From Limnomonas spitsbergensis (lineage: Eukaryota > Chlorophyta > Chlorophyceae > Chlamydomonadales), in contig JAYJMM010000014.1 in assembly GCA_037349105.1 (NCBI GenBank), positions 62,001 through 126,000 on the forward strand: a stretch of 64,000 nucleotides of DNA, read 5' to 3'. Under the pieces are notes generated by a model. That model ran no database searches, had not been told where the DNA came from, and saw only the letters and a list, made by a program, of their open reading frames with translations. Position numbers and translations under genes: made by a program. Positions 1 through 11,469 of the stretch are shown here, piece after piece. Position 1 is the stretch's first letter; each line of letters begins with the position of its first letter.

Positions 1-2690
1 GCACAATCTCAAAACAAACAGCAGGCGCAGCCAGCGTCTAACATGAAACAGAAGACTGCATGAGCAGCGCTGCTGCACAATCTCAAAACAGCGGCAAACA
101 TCATGCATGAGCAGCTAGCAGACACCTCAAAACAACCCGCTCCTTTGCCCCCCTTTAAACTGTTTAAACAACAGCAGGCGCTGCCAGCATCAAAAAACGA
201 ACAGTCCATTGCATGAGTGCATGAGCAGCGCTGCTGCACAATCTCAAAACAGCGGCAAACATCAAACAAACATCATGCATGGGCAGCTAGCGGACACCTC
301 AAAACAACCCGCTGCTGCACAATCTCAAAACAAACAGCAGGCGCAGCCAGCGTCTAACATGAAACAGAAGACTGCATGAGCAGCGCTGCTGCACAATCTC
401 AAAACAGCGGCAAACATCATGCATGAGCAGCTAGCAGACACCTCAAAACAACCCGCTCCTTTGCCCCCCTTTAAACTGTTTAAACAACAGCAGGCGCTGC
501 CAGCATCAAAAAACGAACAGTCCATTGCATGAGTGCATGAGCAGCGCTGCTGCACAATCTCAAAACAGCGGCAAACATCAAACAAACATCATGCATGGGC
601 AGCTAGCGGACACCTCAAAACAACCCGCTGCTGCACAATCTCAAAACAAACAGCAGGCGCAGCCAGCGTCAAACATGAAACAGAAGACTGCATGAGCAGC
701 GCTGCTGCACAATCTCAAAACAGCGGCAAACATCATGCATGAGCAGCTAGCAGACACCTCAAAACAACCCGCTCCTTTGCCCCCCTTTAAACTGTTTAAA
801 CAACAGCAGGCGCTGCCAGCATCAAAAAACGAACAGTCCATTGCATGAGTGCATGAGCAGCGCTGCTGCACAATCTCAAAACAGCGGCAAACATCAAACA
901 AACATCATGCATGGGCAGCTAGCGGACACCTCAAAACAACCCGCTGCTGCACAATCTCAAAACAAACAGCAGGCGCAGCCAGCGTCAAACATGAAACAGA
1001 AGACTGCATGAGCAGCGCTGCTGCACAATCTCAAAACAGCGGCAAACATCATGCATGAGCAGCTAGCAGACACCTCAAAACAACCCGCTCCTTTGCCCCC
1101 CTTTAAACTGTTTAAACAACAGCAGGCGCTGCCAGCATCAAAAAACGAACAGTCCATTGCATGAGTGCATGAGCAGCGCTGCTGCACAATCTCAAAACAG
1201 CGGCAAACATCAAACAAACATCATGCATGGGCAGCTAGCGGACACCTCAAAACAACCCGCTGCTGCACAATCTCAAAACAAACAGCAGGCGCAGCCAGCG
1301 TCAAACATGAAACAGAAGACTGCATGAGCAGCGCTGCTGCACAATCTCAAAACAGCGGCAAACATCATGCATGAGCAGCTAGCAGACACCTCAAAACAAC
1401 CCGCTCCTTTGCCCCCCTTTAAACTGTTTAAACAACAGCAGGCGCTGCCAGCATCAAAAAACGAACAGTCCATTGCATGAGTGCATGAGCAGCGCTGCTG
1501 CACAATCTCAAAACAGCGGCAAACATCAAACAAACATCATGCATGGGCAGCTAGCGGACACCTCAAAACAACCCGCTGCTGCACAATCTCAAAACAAACA
1601 GCAGGCGCAGCCAGCGTCTAACATGAAACAGAAGACTGCATGAGCAGCGCTGCTGCACAATCTCAAAACAGCGGCAAACATCATGCATGAGCAGCTAGCA
1701 GACACCTCAAAACAACCCGCTCCTTTGCCCCCCTTTAAACTGTTTAAACAACAGCAGGCGCTGCCAGCATCAAACAACGAACAGTCCATTGCATGAGTGC
1801 ATGAGCAGCGCTGCTGCACAATCTCAAAACAGCGGCAAACATCAAACAAACATCATGCATGGGCAGCTAGCGGACAACTCAAAACAACCCGCTGCTGCAC
1901 AATCTCAAAACAAACAGCAGGCGCAGCCAGCGTCAAACATGAAACAGAAGACTGCATGAGCAGCGCTGCTGCACAATCTCAAAACAGCGGCAAACATCAT
2001 GCATGAGCAGCTAGCAGACACCTCAAAACAACCCGCTCCTTTGCCCCCCTTTAAACTGTTTAAACAACAGCAGGCGCTGCCAGCATCAAAAAACGAACAG
2101 TCCATTGCATGAGTGCATGAGCAGCGCTGCTGCACAATCTCAAAACAGCGGCAAACATCAAACAAACATCATGCATGGGCAGCTAGCGGACACCTCAAAA
2201 CAACCCGCTGCTGCACAATCTCAAAACAAACAGCAGGCGCAGCCAGCGTCAAACATGAAACAGAAGACTGCATGAGCAGCGCTGCTGCACAATCTCAAAA
2301 CAGCGGCAAACATCATGCATGAGCAGCTAGCAGACACCTCAAAACAACCCGCTCCTTTGCCCCCCTTTAAACTGTTTAAACAACAGCAGGCGCTGCCAGC
2401 ATCAAAAAACGAACAGTCCATTGCATGAGTGCATGAGCAGCGCTGCTGCACAATCTCAAAACAGCGGCAAACATCAAACAAACATCATGCATGGGCAGCT
2501 AGCGGACACCTCAAAACAACCCGCTGCTGCACAATCTCAATACAAACAGCAGGCGCAGCCAGCGTCAAACATGAAACAGAAGACTGCATGAGCAGCGCTG
2601 CTGCACAATCTCAAAACAGCGGCAAACATCATGCATGAGCAGCTAGCAGACACCTCAAAACAACCCGCTCCTGCACAATCTCAAAACAAA
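1..2690. repeat. 316-bp tandem satellite, about 8.5 copies
   Basis: The same block recurs every 316 bp (for example at 9, 325, 641, 957, 1273, 1589, 1905 and 2221), with only a handful of single-base differences between copies. Each unit itself contains two versions of a shorter motif, GCTGCACAATCTCAAAAC followed by AGCGGCAAACATCATGCATG, so it is a higher-order repeat. Short open frames on both strands repeat with the same period and are products of the repeat, not genes. The near identity of the copies implies recent amplification or ongoing homogenisation. The array runs off the left edge and breaks down near 2690. Confidence 0.97.
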
Positions 2691-3039
2691 CAAATATATG
2701 ACAAGCTGGCTCATGAAGCAAATGGCAGGAGCAGCTTCAAGATGGAGTGGAGGCCGCCTCAGCTTGAGAGTCTTGCAAAAGGATTCTAGGTCTCCAAATG
2801 CATGCTTTGGGGTTGTGCAATTCCCTTGACTTGGCCAGACTTGGTGGTGTAACGTCCTTGTAGGAACGGACGCATTCGCGCAAAAGATAGAGTGTTATGG
2901 TGAACTTCTTGATAGCCTCTCGTTCCTTTTGTGCCTTATCCAGTGTCTTTCAAGCAAGATGAATTCCGGTGATGAATGCTGGAACGTTTGAATGCTGGTA
3001 GTGACTGCCACCTTCTTAACTTTGGACTTACACTTCATC
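2691..3039. other. Gene-free unique stretch between two satellites
   Basis: About 350 bp of unique sequence with no convincing coding frame. Short minus-strand frames here run on into the neighbouring repeat array and look accidental. Confidence 0.5.
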
Positions 3040-3570
3040 TCATGCATACGGTTACATACATGCATCTGCTGGAATATCTCAAGTAATCTGCACAGCACAG
3101 TGTCAAACAGACCACTGCGTGCGTGCTGCACGAGCAGCTAGCATACATCTTCTCAAACAGCCCGCGTCTGCAATATCTCAAGTCAATTGCACAGCACAGT
3201 GTCAAACAGACCACTGCGTGCTGCATGAGCAGCTAGCGTACATCTTCTCAAACAGCCCGCGGCTGCAATATCTCAAGTAAACTGCACAGCACAGTGTCAA
3301 ACAGACCACCGCGTGCTGCACGAGCAGCTAGCATACATCTCAAAACAGCCCACGGCTGCAAATCTGAAGTCAACTGAACAGCGGATTGAGGGTTCAGGGT
3401 TTCTGGCTCACAGACAATCCACAGCTCAGGCCCACAAACAGACCACTGCATACTCTGCATGCTGCATGTGCAGCTAGCAGACAGACATCTTCTCAAACAG
3501 CCCACTGCATGCTGCATGCTGCATTCTGCAGGTGCAGCTAGCAGACATCTCAAACAGCGGAGTCACCTAG
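3040..3570. repeat. ~95-bp degenerate tandem array
   Basis: The motif TCTCAAGTAATCTGCACAGC recurs with small changes near 3077, 3176, 3271 and 3361 (spacing 99, 95 and about 90 bp), followed each time by GTGTCAAACAGACCAC and a GAGCAGCTAGC segment. GAGCAGCTAGC is also present in the 316-bp satellite, so the two arrays are related. The right end runs directly into the 3' end of the spliced gene at 3567-5110. Confidence 0.85.
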
Positions 3571-5110
3571 ATTGCGCCTGCGCCATCCAGAAATGCACGC
3601 ATCATCCTCAATGCGCCAACCTCGCCTGCGCCTGCGCCGGCGCAGGGAAATTCAGCACACATCCTCCTAAATGCCGCCATCTCGCCTGCGCTCAACACCT
3701 CGGCTGCACCTGCGCCTACGCCGGCGGCGCCTGCCAGAAATGCACGCATCATCCTCAATGCAGCAACCTCGCCTGCGCCGGCGTCGGCGCAGGCAAATTC
3801 AGCACACATCCTCCTAAATGCTGCCATCTCGCCTGCGCTAAACACCTCGGCTGCACCTGCGCCTGCGACTGCGCCGGGGGCTGCGCTTGCCATCTCGCCT
3901 GCGCCTGCCATCTCGGCTGCACCTGCGCCTGCCACCACCGCTGCACCTGAGCCGGGGGCTGCACATGCATAAGGATGGGAAGTAGAATCGATCTTAATCA
4001 ATTTATCCAAGATGCTCCTCAGCAAGGCCACTTCACGTTGGAGCTCAATAAGCCGATCCTGATTAGTCAGACCCATCTGCGTCTGCGGCTGCTGCGGCTG
4101 CTGCGATGCCTGCTTCTTCTCAGCAGGGATGGACGAAGACTTCAGGGCAGAAGCAAAAGGCGGAGGCTGCTGCGATGCCTGCTTCTTCTCAGCAGGGGTG
4201 GACGAAGACTTCAGGGCAGAAGCAAAAGGCGGAGGCTGCTGCGATGCCTGCTTCTTCTCAGCAGGGATGGACGAAGACTTCAGGGAAGAAGCAAGATGCG
4301 GCTGCTGAGGCTGCTGCGATGCCTGCTTCTTCTCAGCAGGGATGGACGAAGACTTTAGGGCAGAAGCAAGAGGCTGAGGCTGCTGCGATGCCCGCTTCTT
4401 CTCAGCAGGAATGGGCGCAGACTTCAGGGCAGAGGCAAAATGCGGCTGCCGTTGCGACAGGTCCCTCTTCTTCTCAGGGACAGAAGAGGGTTTCATATCC
4501 ACCGCCTTCCTCTTGACGACCGTGGAACTGTGACCCACGCAGGTCCGTTTTAGGAGGGCGTGCAGCTCTTCAAACAACTGCGTGGGATAATGAGATAACG
4601 GGGATCAAAACAAAAGGGTCTTCACGAAATTTCAGAGCTCAAATGGAAACGACACATAGGCATGGCAAAGAATCTCCCTCTCTCTCTCTCTCTCCCTCTC
4701 TCTCTCTCTCATTAAACAGAAGATCTTCTATCGCCAGGGACCAGGACAAGATCATGACATCCGATCCTATCCTACAATCTCCCGTGTCTCACCTTCTCTT
4801 GATTTTTAAAACGCCGGACTTGTCCGTCGCCGCTGTCATAAACCCAGTCCTTTTTTGTTGGGTGTTGCTTAACGGAGTCAAAAAACCTGATCTTTATCGA
4901 TTGATATAAATCGTCGCCGAGCTGATCCTTCATGTCCTGGGCGTCGGTAAAAATTTCGAGCATCCTCCTTCGTTGCTTCCTCGCCTGCTGCAGGCTTTTT
5001 TCTTCAGCTCTATCAACACCCGATCCTTCTGCATCGTAAACTTCTTCCTCATCCCCGTCCTGCGTCGCTTCGTTACATTCCATCTCTTCGTTATCCTGAG
5101 GACGCGACAT
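3567..5110 (-). CDS. Two-exon gene of unknown function with repeat-rich exon 2
   Basis: Exon 1 is 4793-5110 (106 residues from ATG at 5110), exon 2 is 3567-4577. The donor is AAG|GTGAGA and the acceptor CCACGCAG|TTG; both borders are phase 0, and the intron (4578-4792) carries a CT-rich tract. Exon 1 is acidic at the start, then basic (KQRRR), then a compact segment ending RRFKNQEK. Exon 2 starts with a leucine-rich helix (LFEELHALLKR), then several ~24-residue repeats containing SALKSSSIPAEKK, a short coiled coil (RLIELQREVALLRSILDKL), and an Ala/Gly-rich tail with two copies of SAGEMAAFRRMCAEF. A TATAAAAA box lies about 20 bp upstream of the ATG. No family was recognised. It could be host or virus-acquired; the intron and CG-repeat tail favour a eukaryotic origin. 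Confidence 0.6.
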
Positions 5111-5127
5111 CAAACAAATACCAGGGG

Positions 5128-5135
5128 TTTTTATA
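5128..5135 (-). promoter_or_regulatory. TATA box of the two-exon gene
   Basis: TATAAAAA on the minus strand, roughly 20 bp before the chosen ATG at 5110. It supports that start, but a TATA box this close would imply a very short leader. Confidence 0.4.
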
Positions 5136-5199
5136 GTAGCTTATATGATAATTGATACGGTTCGCCACAAGAACCGTAGTTTACTTTGGTAAATTTGAC

Positions 5200-5669
5200 A
5201 GCTTCCGGTACGGCAGGATGTGTGTGTGTGTGTCATCCTGCGTTCACACACCATGAAGGCGTTTGATTAACGTATCATTGGAAGGCACAACGTCATAAGG
5301 TTCAGTGCTGTAGCGAAATTACGTTATAGGTAAACCGGCCTGGAAGTCGGGGGCCTGTCTAGGACGGGCACTTCTAGGAAGTCCCGAGGCAGCCGCGCTG
5401 GCAGTATATGGGCTTCGACCCCCCCCAAGGCACCGCACCGGGCCCTAGGCCGCTTCAGCGACGCCCCCCAGGCGCGCTGCGCCTGCTAAAGCAATGCTGC
5501 CATTTGTTGTCAATTATGTGGGCGCAGCGCACTCGCGCGTGCACCCACACGGCCGATTGGGTGTGTGCGAGGGGGCGAGGGCTGAGGGGCAGGGGCCTGC
5601 CCGCTCAGACGCACGCTTTGCATTTCAAACGTTTTGGCCCTCCCCGTCGGCACTCTCCTCTTAGGGAGG
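5200..5669. other. Non-coding, GC-rich segment
   Basis: Contains a short TG microsatellite (5219-5232) and a C/G-rich stretch (5400-5640). Nothing resembling a known gene was found in either direction. Confidence 0.4.
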
Positions 5670-6182
5670 ATGGATTGTTTTGAATCTTCGTCTCGTAGGA
5701 TCGAGGCTTGCAACCAGTTCAGGGAACAGTTGGTCGATTTGAGAAACGATGCTAGTGACTCTCCCTCCAACCAGGAGGAGGTGCACGCCCATGATGCCAA
5801 GGAGACTCAGGCCATGGCAGAGATGCCTTGCGCCAGCGTTACGCACTTACAGCGGAAGGCTACGCCCATCTTCGACAGGTTCGTTGTTGTTTGTGGGCTT
5901 TCCGTGTTAGACCTTGCATTCGACCACTCATTCAACTCTGCTAAACAGTCATCGATTACCAGGATGAAGTTCAGCACATCTGTCGAGGAGCAGGGGGGCA
6001 CCAGAGGTTGGGATTCGAAGGTTTTCAAGGCATACGCACAGCTGATCTCTGGAGAAGCAGCAACAAACAGCTCAGGCCAGATCCCTAGCCACGGTGGAGG
6101 AGCAGCTTTCTGCAGCTCATGCAGCATTGCAGCCCCACCTGTGGTCAACCCTGAGGTACTTCATGCTACATGCCTTTGCTAG
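5670..6182 (+). CDS. Possible small protein, unrecognised
   Basis: An open frame of 170 residues from ATG at 5670, starting MDCFESSSRRIEACNQ. The first 100 residues have a mixed composition like real protein (an acidic helix, then VVVCGLSVLDLAFDH); the last part is Ser/Ala/Cys-rich. It may be an exon of a spliced host gene. No domain was recognised and there is no independent support. Confidence 0.22.
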   Translation: MDCFESSSRRIEACNQFREQLVDLRNDASDSPSNQEEVHAHDAKETQAMAEMPCASVTHLQRKATPIFDRFVVVCGLSVLDLAFDHSFNSAKQSSITRMKFSTSVEEQGGTRGWDSKVFKAYAQLISGEAATNSSGQIPSHGGGAAFCSSCSIAAPPVVNPEVLHATCLC

Positions 6183-6224
6183 ACAGATTTTGTTAGCATT
6201 GTCCACATACAAATTCACATGGGC

Positions 6225-6340
6225 TGTCTCACATGCATGAGGTGTGTCACATGCATGGGGTGTCTCACATGCATGGGGTGCCTCACATGCATGGGTTGCC
6301 TCACATGCATGGGGTGTCTCACATGCCTGGGGTATCTGCA
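6225..6340. repeat. 18-bp tandem repeat (TCACATGCATGGGGTGTC)
   Basis: Six or more copies of an 18-bp unit with the palindromic core ATGCAT. Short minus-strand frames rich in HACET motifs are translations of this repeat. Confidence 0.85.
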
Positions 6341-6424
6341 TGCATAGTGCCTGGCCTCACCCCATCTTCTTATGCTCCTGTTTCCCACATTAGATCCAAT
6401 ACCTGATAAGCCAGGTGTCACATG

Positions 6425-6665
6425 TCATGCAACCCTAACCTGTCAGGGTTTACCCAAACCTGCCAGGGGTTACCCAAACTGCCAGGGGTTACTCAAACCT
6501 GCCAGGGGTTACCTAAAACCTGTCAGGGATAACCTGAACCTGCCAGGGGTTACTCAAACCTGTCAGGGGTTACCTAAACACTGCCAGGGGTTACCTACAA
6601 ACATGTCAGGGGTCACTTACACATGTCAGAGGTTACTTACCCCTGCCAGAGGTTACTTTCACCTA
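6425..6665. repeat. ~21-bp tandem repeat (ACCTGCCAGGGGTTAC)
   Basis: About eleven degenerate copies of an ACCTGCCAGGGGTTACNNAA unit. No coding potential beyond the repeat itself. Confidence 0.85.
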
Positions 6666-6840
6666 AACCTAAACCCTAAGCACCCACATGCAACCCTACA
6701 CACTTAGCACACACCTGGAACCCTACACCCTAAGCACCAACTTGCTCCCATAAACCCTAAACCCTAAACACCCACCTGCAACCCTACACACTAAGCACAC
6801 AACTGGAACCCTACATACTAAGCACCTACAATCCACCCAC
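6658..6840. repeat. Degenerate CCCTAAA (telomere-type) and CCCTACAC motifs
   Basis: Short runs of CCTAAACCTAAACCCTAA (about 6661-6680) and TAAACCCTAAACCCTAAACA (about 6752-6771) sit inside a ~50-bp degenerate repeat with CCTACACACTTAGCAC. CCCTAAA is the plant/algal-type telomere unit; here it is only two or three units long, so it is an interstitial trace at best. Confidence 0.5.
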
Positions 6841-7490
6841 TGGCCATGAGGGGGTGGGGTATGTTCATGCATTTCATGCCTCACTTTAAATGCTTCCTAG
6901 ACTGTTCTCTGCTCCCTTTCTGTTCCCTCATCTCCCCCCCCCCCCCCCCCCTGTCTTGCCTCCCTTGCTGCCACAGGAAGGGGCTGGCTGGCCTGTCATA
7001 CTTTCATGATGGTGTGAAGTTTCAGCAGCCCAGCCACAGCATCTGCAGGTAAGATGCTGTTTTGATGTCTCAGGGGGAGAAGGCTCCAGAACCAACGTGC
7101 GTTTGTCTTTTCGTTTGTATTGTCTTTCTCACATGTTTCCCTGAAACCAATTCCAAATCATAATGCAGTAGGAGTAGGAGCCCCAGTCAACCTGTGCACT
7201 GCATGCTGTACATGCATGCTAAATGTACCTGCATGGTACCTGTACCTCCTGCCCACTGGGCAGTACATTCCCCTTAAAAATCTAACAGACTTCTCTTAGA
7301 GCTCTAGTATTTTGCTGGAACCCTGATAGGTCCTTGACCTGCACATGAATGCATGCCCTCCATCATGTGTGTGTGTGTGTGTGTTCATGATGCACATGCT
7401 GGGTACAAGTACAGCATACCCAGGTAGTACAGCAGTACATCCTTATAAAAATGTGCCCACTGTCATGATGGAATTTTGAAGGTAAGGTAG
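6841..7490. other. Gene-free stretch with homopolymer and TG tracts
   Basis: Contains a poly-C run of about 18 (around 6935-6952), a TG microsatellite (about 7367-7383) and several ATGCAT/GTACAT palindromic motifs. No convincing coding frame. Confidence 0.4.
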
Positions 7491-7494
7491 GCAC

Positions 7495-7740
7495 ATGCTG
7501 TTGACCTGTGAGCTGTCAGATGTGGGACATGTATACTGTGAGCTGTAAGAAGTGTGACACATGTGATGTGAGCTGTAAGAGCTGTGACATATGTGATGTG
7601 AGCTGTAAGATGTGTGCCCTATGTGATGTGACATGTGAGTTGTGTGTGCTGTGAGATGTGAGATGTGTGAGATGTGACCTGTCATGTAAGGTATGTGTGC
7701 TGTGAGTTGTGTGTGTGTATGTGTGTGTTTGGTTTCTCAC
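7495..7740. repeat. Degenerate ~30-bp TGTGAGCTGTAAGA array
   Basis: Repeated GTGAGCTGTAAGANNTGTGAC units followed by a TG-rich tail. The His/Ser/Thr-rich minus-strand frames across it are translations of the repeat. Confidence 0.75.
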
Positions 7741-7859
7741 CTTTCACCATGCCACCCACCTTGTGATCTAATTTCATCCAACAGTGTGTCTTTTTTCACA
7801 GGCTGAAGTTTAGCTCAGTTTCATGGATAGCAAGATGTTCATAGGATGGAAGTGCTGCT

Positions 7860-8010
7860 TTGATGAGAAGGGACAGTGATGCTCTGAGGGGGGGCAGATT
7901 GACTCCTTTGAGGGACAGTGATGCTCTGATGGTGGGGCAGAAAGGCTTTGCCAAGGGAGCAAAAATGCTCTTATGGGACAGGGATGCTCTGAGTTGGGCA
8001 GTGCAACTCT
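7860..8010. repeat. GGGACAGTGATGCTCTGA short repeats
   Basis: Three copies of GGGACAGNGATGCTCTGA (near 7870, 7913 and 7977) separated by variable sequence containing GGGGCAG. Confidence 0.6.
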
Positions 8011-8074
8011 TGTTATGGCAGTCTCCGAATTTCTTGAAGGCATGTAAGCCATCTTGCTATTGCCATTATGTTTG

Positions 8075-8300
8075 AGCTATTCTGTTTGAGTTTCCTGTTT
8101 AGGCATCCTGTCTGAGCTATTCTCTTTAAGCCATTTAGACAATCCTGATTGAGCTATCATGTTTGAGCTTTCCTGTTTAGGCATCCTGTTTAAGCTATCT
8201 TCTTTAAGCCATCCTGGTATTGTCACAATGTGTGATCTATCATGTTCGAGCTTTCCTTTTTAGGCATCCTGTTTGAGCTATCCTCTTTATGGCATGTAAG
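8075..8300. repeat. ~75-bp degenerate tandem repeat (TTTGAGCTATC...TTTAGGCATCCTG)
   Basis: Three to four imperfect copies built from GAGCTATC, TTTCCTGTTTAGGCATCCTG and TCTTTAAGCCAT. No coding potential. Confidence 0.75.
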
Positions 8301-8639
8301 CAATCCGACAATACTGTAACTGCTGATGCCTTGAGCTTAATCAGCATTGCGATACATCGCACCAAGTATGGCCTTCATAGATCCAAGACGTACTGCCTTA
8401 AGTATTGTCTTAATGCCCAACACTATGTTTGAATGAGCCCACCCGCCCGGAGGGCGACATTTTTACAGAAGGAGACCGAGAATCCCAAGTTCCCCTTAAG
8501 AGAAGGGACATCTCTTTACCCTGTCTCAGCACCCTGACAACACTGGTCAGTATGCATGTTCATATTCCAGCTCGTGCCCTTTCCCTAGCCACTAAGAGCC
8601 TCAACGACATGTGCAATTATGTAACTTCATGCTGACACC

Positions 8640-9490
8640 AATCCATGCTTGGAGACTAGCTGTTTCTATCAAGAGGCCTGCGTTCAAATTTCAGAGGGCT
8701 GCAACACCTGCTCACGCATGGCTGGCAACAACTGACAGCCAGCGCACTTGTTGTTTCTTTTTAGTGGCCTGAGTAACAAATATCAGAGGGCTGCAACACC
8801 TGCTCAAGCATGGCTGGCAACAACTGGCAGCCAGAGCACGTGTTGTATCTTTTTAGTGGCCTGAGTTCAAATATCAGAGAGCTGCAACACCTGCTCAAGC
8901 ATGGCTGGCAACAACTGGCAGCCAGAGCACTAGCTGTTTCTTTCTAGTGGCCTGAGTTACAAATGTCAGATGGCTGCAACACCTGCTCAAGCATGGCTGG
9001 CAACAACTGGCAGCCAGAGCACTGGCTGTTTCTTTCTAGTGGCTTGAGTCACAAATGTCAGAGGGCAGCAACACCTGCTCAAGCATGGCTGGCAACAACT
9101 GGCAGCCAGAGCACTAGCTGTTTCTTTCTAGTGGCCTGAGTTACAAATGTCAGAGGGCTGCAACACCTGCTCAAGCATGGCAGGCAACAACTGGCAGCCA
9201 GAGCACTGGCTGTTTCTTTCTAGTGGCCTGAGTTCAAATATCAGAGGGCTGCAACACCTGCTCAAGCATGGCTGGCAACAACTGGCAGCCAGAGCACTTG
9301 TTGTATCATTTTAGTGGCCTGAGTTACACATGTCAGAGGGCAGCAACACCTGCTCAAGCATGGCAGGCAACAACTGGCAGCCAGAGCACTAGCTGTTTCT
9401 TTCTAGTGGCCTGAGTTACACATGTCAGAGGGCTGCAACACCTGCTCAAGCATGGCTGGCAACATCTGGCAGCCTCTCTTTGTTGTGACT
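8640..9490. repeat. ~92-bp tandem repeat, about 9 copies
   Basis: The unit contains GGCTGCAACACCTGCTCAAG, CATGGCTGGCAACAACTGGC and TTTCTTTCTAGTGGCCTGAG. Spacing is 91-92 bp (for example 8691, 8783, 8874). Divergence between copies is a few percent, more than in the left-edge satellite. Confidence 0.93.
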
Positions 9491-10496
9491 TGAGTGAAAG
9501 GGCCTGTCATTCAGGGGCACCATGCATGCCATGGTGTGTTGGTTTTGTTGCTAGTTTTCCGATTACCTCTTATTTGTTTACGGGGCGGGCATGAGTGGTT
9601 CACATTGGTATCTAGCACAATTAGCTCGTTTCGCAGGAAATGCCGCAATTACAAGGCGCGTCGGGAGACACTGCCTCGAAAGGCAAGACGTCAAACATGT
9701 TATACATCATAGACCTGATTGCCATTGTGCAATGGCACTGCTTCTCCATTTACTAATTCTACCAACACAGCAATCCTGAGACGCCTTATCCAGGATGCGC
9801 TGTCATGCACGCCACCAGCATTTGTCAGTCGGCGCAGGACCCGAGTCCATCTGTTTTCTGCCTGGCAAAGCAGGACGAATGTTAAGTTTCGTCGACATGT
9901 TAAAGCAGAAGTATTCAAAGAGGGTGGATAAAGCGCACTGGTGCGGCTCACCATTTCGCTGTGTTGCGTTCAATTGGTGGTACGGGAACAGTGGGGTGTG
10001 AACCTGCTGCTCAAAACTCAATAATGGGCCCAGAAGTGAGGCAGCGCGTTGCCATCGCGTGACAAATTGTAGAAACTACGGCGTGTGCATCGATAGCAAC
10101 GCTGTCGAGGCATTTTAGAGCAACTTCCACCCGTGTCCTGAGGGACTTCGACCCGGGGGATAAGTGGACATAAAGATCCTCGAAGTTGACGTCCAATATT
10201 TGGTGCCGCCTGTGGGCATAAAAACACGCCTGGCATCTACCTTTATTCCCCGACAACAAAACGGCTCCTTATTGAAGGCATTTCTCTGTATCACCTGGCA
10301 GTGCAGCAGAGATGAGCGGCACCAAGTTTTCATTCTGATCTGTTTCGAGCAAGCGGGCGGGGTGCACAGAGAAAGTGCATGAGGCACGAGCAGCGCTGTT
10401 GCACAATCTCAACATTACATACTATTGTTCGTCTGGGGCAGGGCTTCCCGGCTTCCCGGGTGACACCGTTGCAGACGCTTGTACCGGCGGTATTGC
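9491..10496. other. Unassigned stretch with short open frames on both strands
   Basis: Several 60-90 codon frames overlap here on both strands. One minus-strand frame (10011-10259) has protein-like composition and a CQAC motif (GRCQACFYAHRRHQILDVN), and one plus-strand frame (9795-10001) includes an SFVDMLKQKYSKRVDKAHWC segment. Either may be an exon or decayed mobile DNA; neither could be assigned to a family. The TGTTGCACAATCTCAAC at about 10397 resembles the left-edge satellite unit. Confidence 0.35.
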
Positions 10497-11466
10497 TCAC
10501 AAAAGCTGCTTGAGGGCATCATGACTGGCCTCGTATTTGATCTGAAGTTGCTCCCGCTCATCCTGCGCATCCTGCATCATCATCATCAGGTCCATGATCC
10601 CCTTCCTCTTCGCCTGCAGAGAAAGGTGTAGAACATTATTCAAATCTTCGTGTGGTGACCGGGGTAGGAGCGCAGTCTCGCACCTTCCCAATGTTTCAGA
10701 CAGTTCAGTTGGGGATACTGTGCTTCTTACCTGGTCCTCTTCGCTGTCAGACACCGACACGTCGATGACAACAGGGTGACTCTGCTCTAGCTTCACTGTC
10801 GTCTTCTTGGCCTTCTTGGCCTTCTTGGCCTGCGTCTGCTGCTGACTCTCAGGGGAGAACCGAATCAGGGGCAGCGTCGTCGTCCCGGGGGGCTGAGGAC
10901 ACAGCTCGTGTTTCAACTTGGACGAATTCAGGTAGGGAACTATCGGGTTGAACCCGACGATGCTGACCATCCGGTTGCACACGGAGCAGCGATCCTTCAT
11001 CACAACCTGCAAGTCGAATGCATGGAACTTTAAGCGAATGGTTGTCGATTGCTAGACATCATACGACAGGCTCACGTGTTCATATTGAGGCGAGACCTGT
11101 GCAGCCTCATGAGGCGGCTGCAGCGAAGCACAGTAATGTATTCTCTCCAGGAAGTACACCATCGTCTGCAAAAAGGAAGAGACGTTATCAGACAAGGAAG
11201 AATACCCATATCTCTCCTCTCTCCGGTGTCACCTGGCCGAAGTTCTTCATAGGAATGGTCGTCTGCACGGGGTCACCCCCTTTCTTCGGGGTGCACATCA
11301 CTTCGATGAAGTATTTTCCTTTGCCCACCAAGTTGTATGAATCGAGAGAAAAGACATCGGTACAGGAGGCAAACCATTGCTTGTCGACATACTGGGCTAA
11401 GACAGGGGACTGCGCGGTATATGTATCAATCAGATTTCTGATATCAGTACGCGGGTGATCAGTCAT
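10497..11466 (-). CDS. Four-exon zinc-ribbon protein, unknown function
   Basis: Exons: 11233-11466, 11076-11165, 10731-11006 and 10497-10613; introns of 67, 69 and 117 bp with donors CAG|GTGACA, CAC|GTGAGC, CAG|GTAAGA and acceptors TTTTTGCAG, GACTTGCAG, TCTCTGCAG. All junctions are phase 0 and the product is about 238 residues. The N-terminus (MTDHPRTDIRNLIDTY...) has no recognised fold. Exon 3 opens with a CxxC pair (DRCSVCNRMVSIVGFNPIV) and has a further Cys in ELCPQ, then a Lys-rich patch (AKKAKKAKK, a possible nuclear signal) and an acidic segment. Exon 4 is one helix rich in Met/Glu/Gln. The plan matches the spliced gene at 13129-13908. Function unknown. Confidence 0.65.
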
Positions 11467-11469
11467 TTA

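Noticed and set aside
9..2638. Repeated 86- and 69-codon frames on both strands across the left-edge array
   Set aside because: They recur every 316 bp with the satellite and exist only because the unit lacks stops in those frames.
6658..6780. True telomere or chromosome end
   Set aside because: Only two or three CCCTAAA units in a degenerate repeat; sequence continues normally on both sides.
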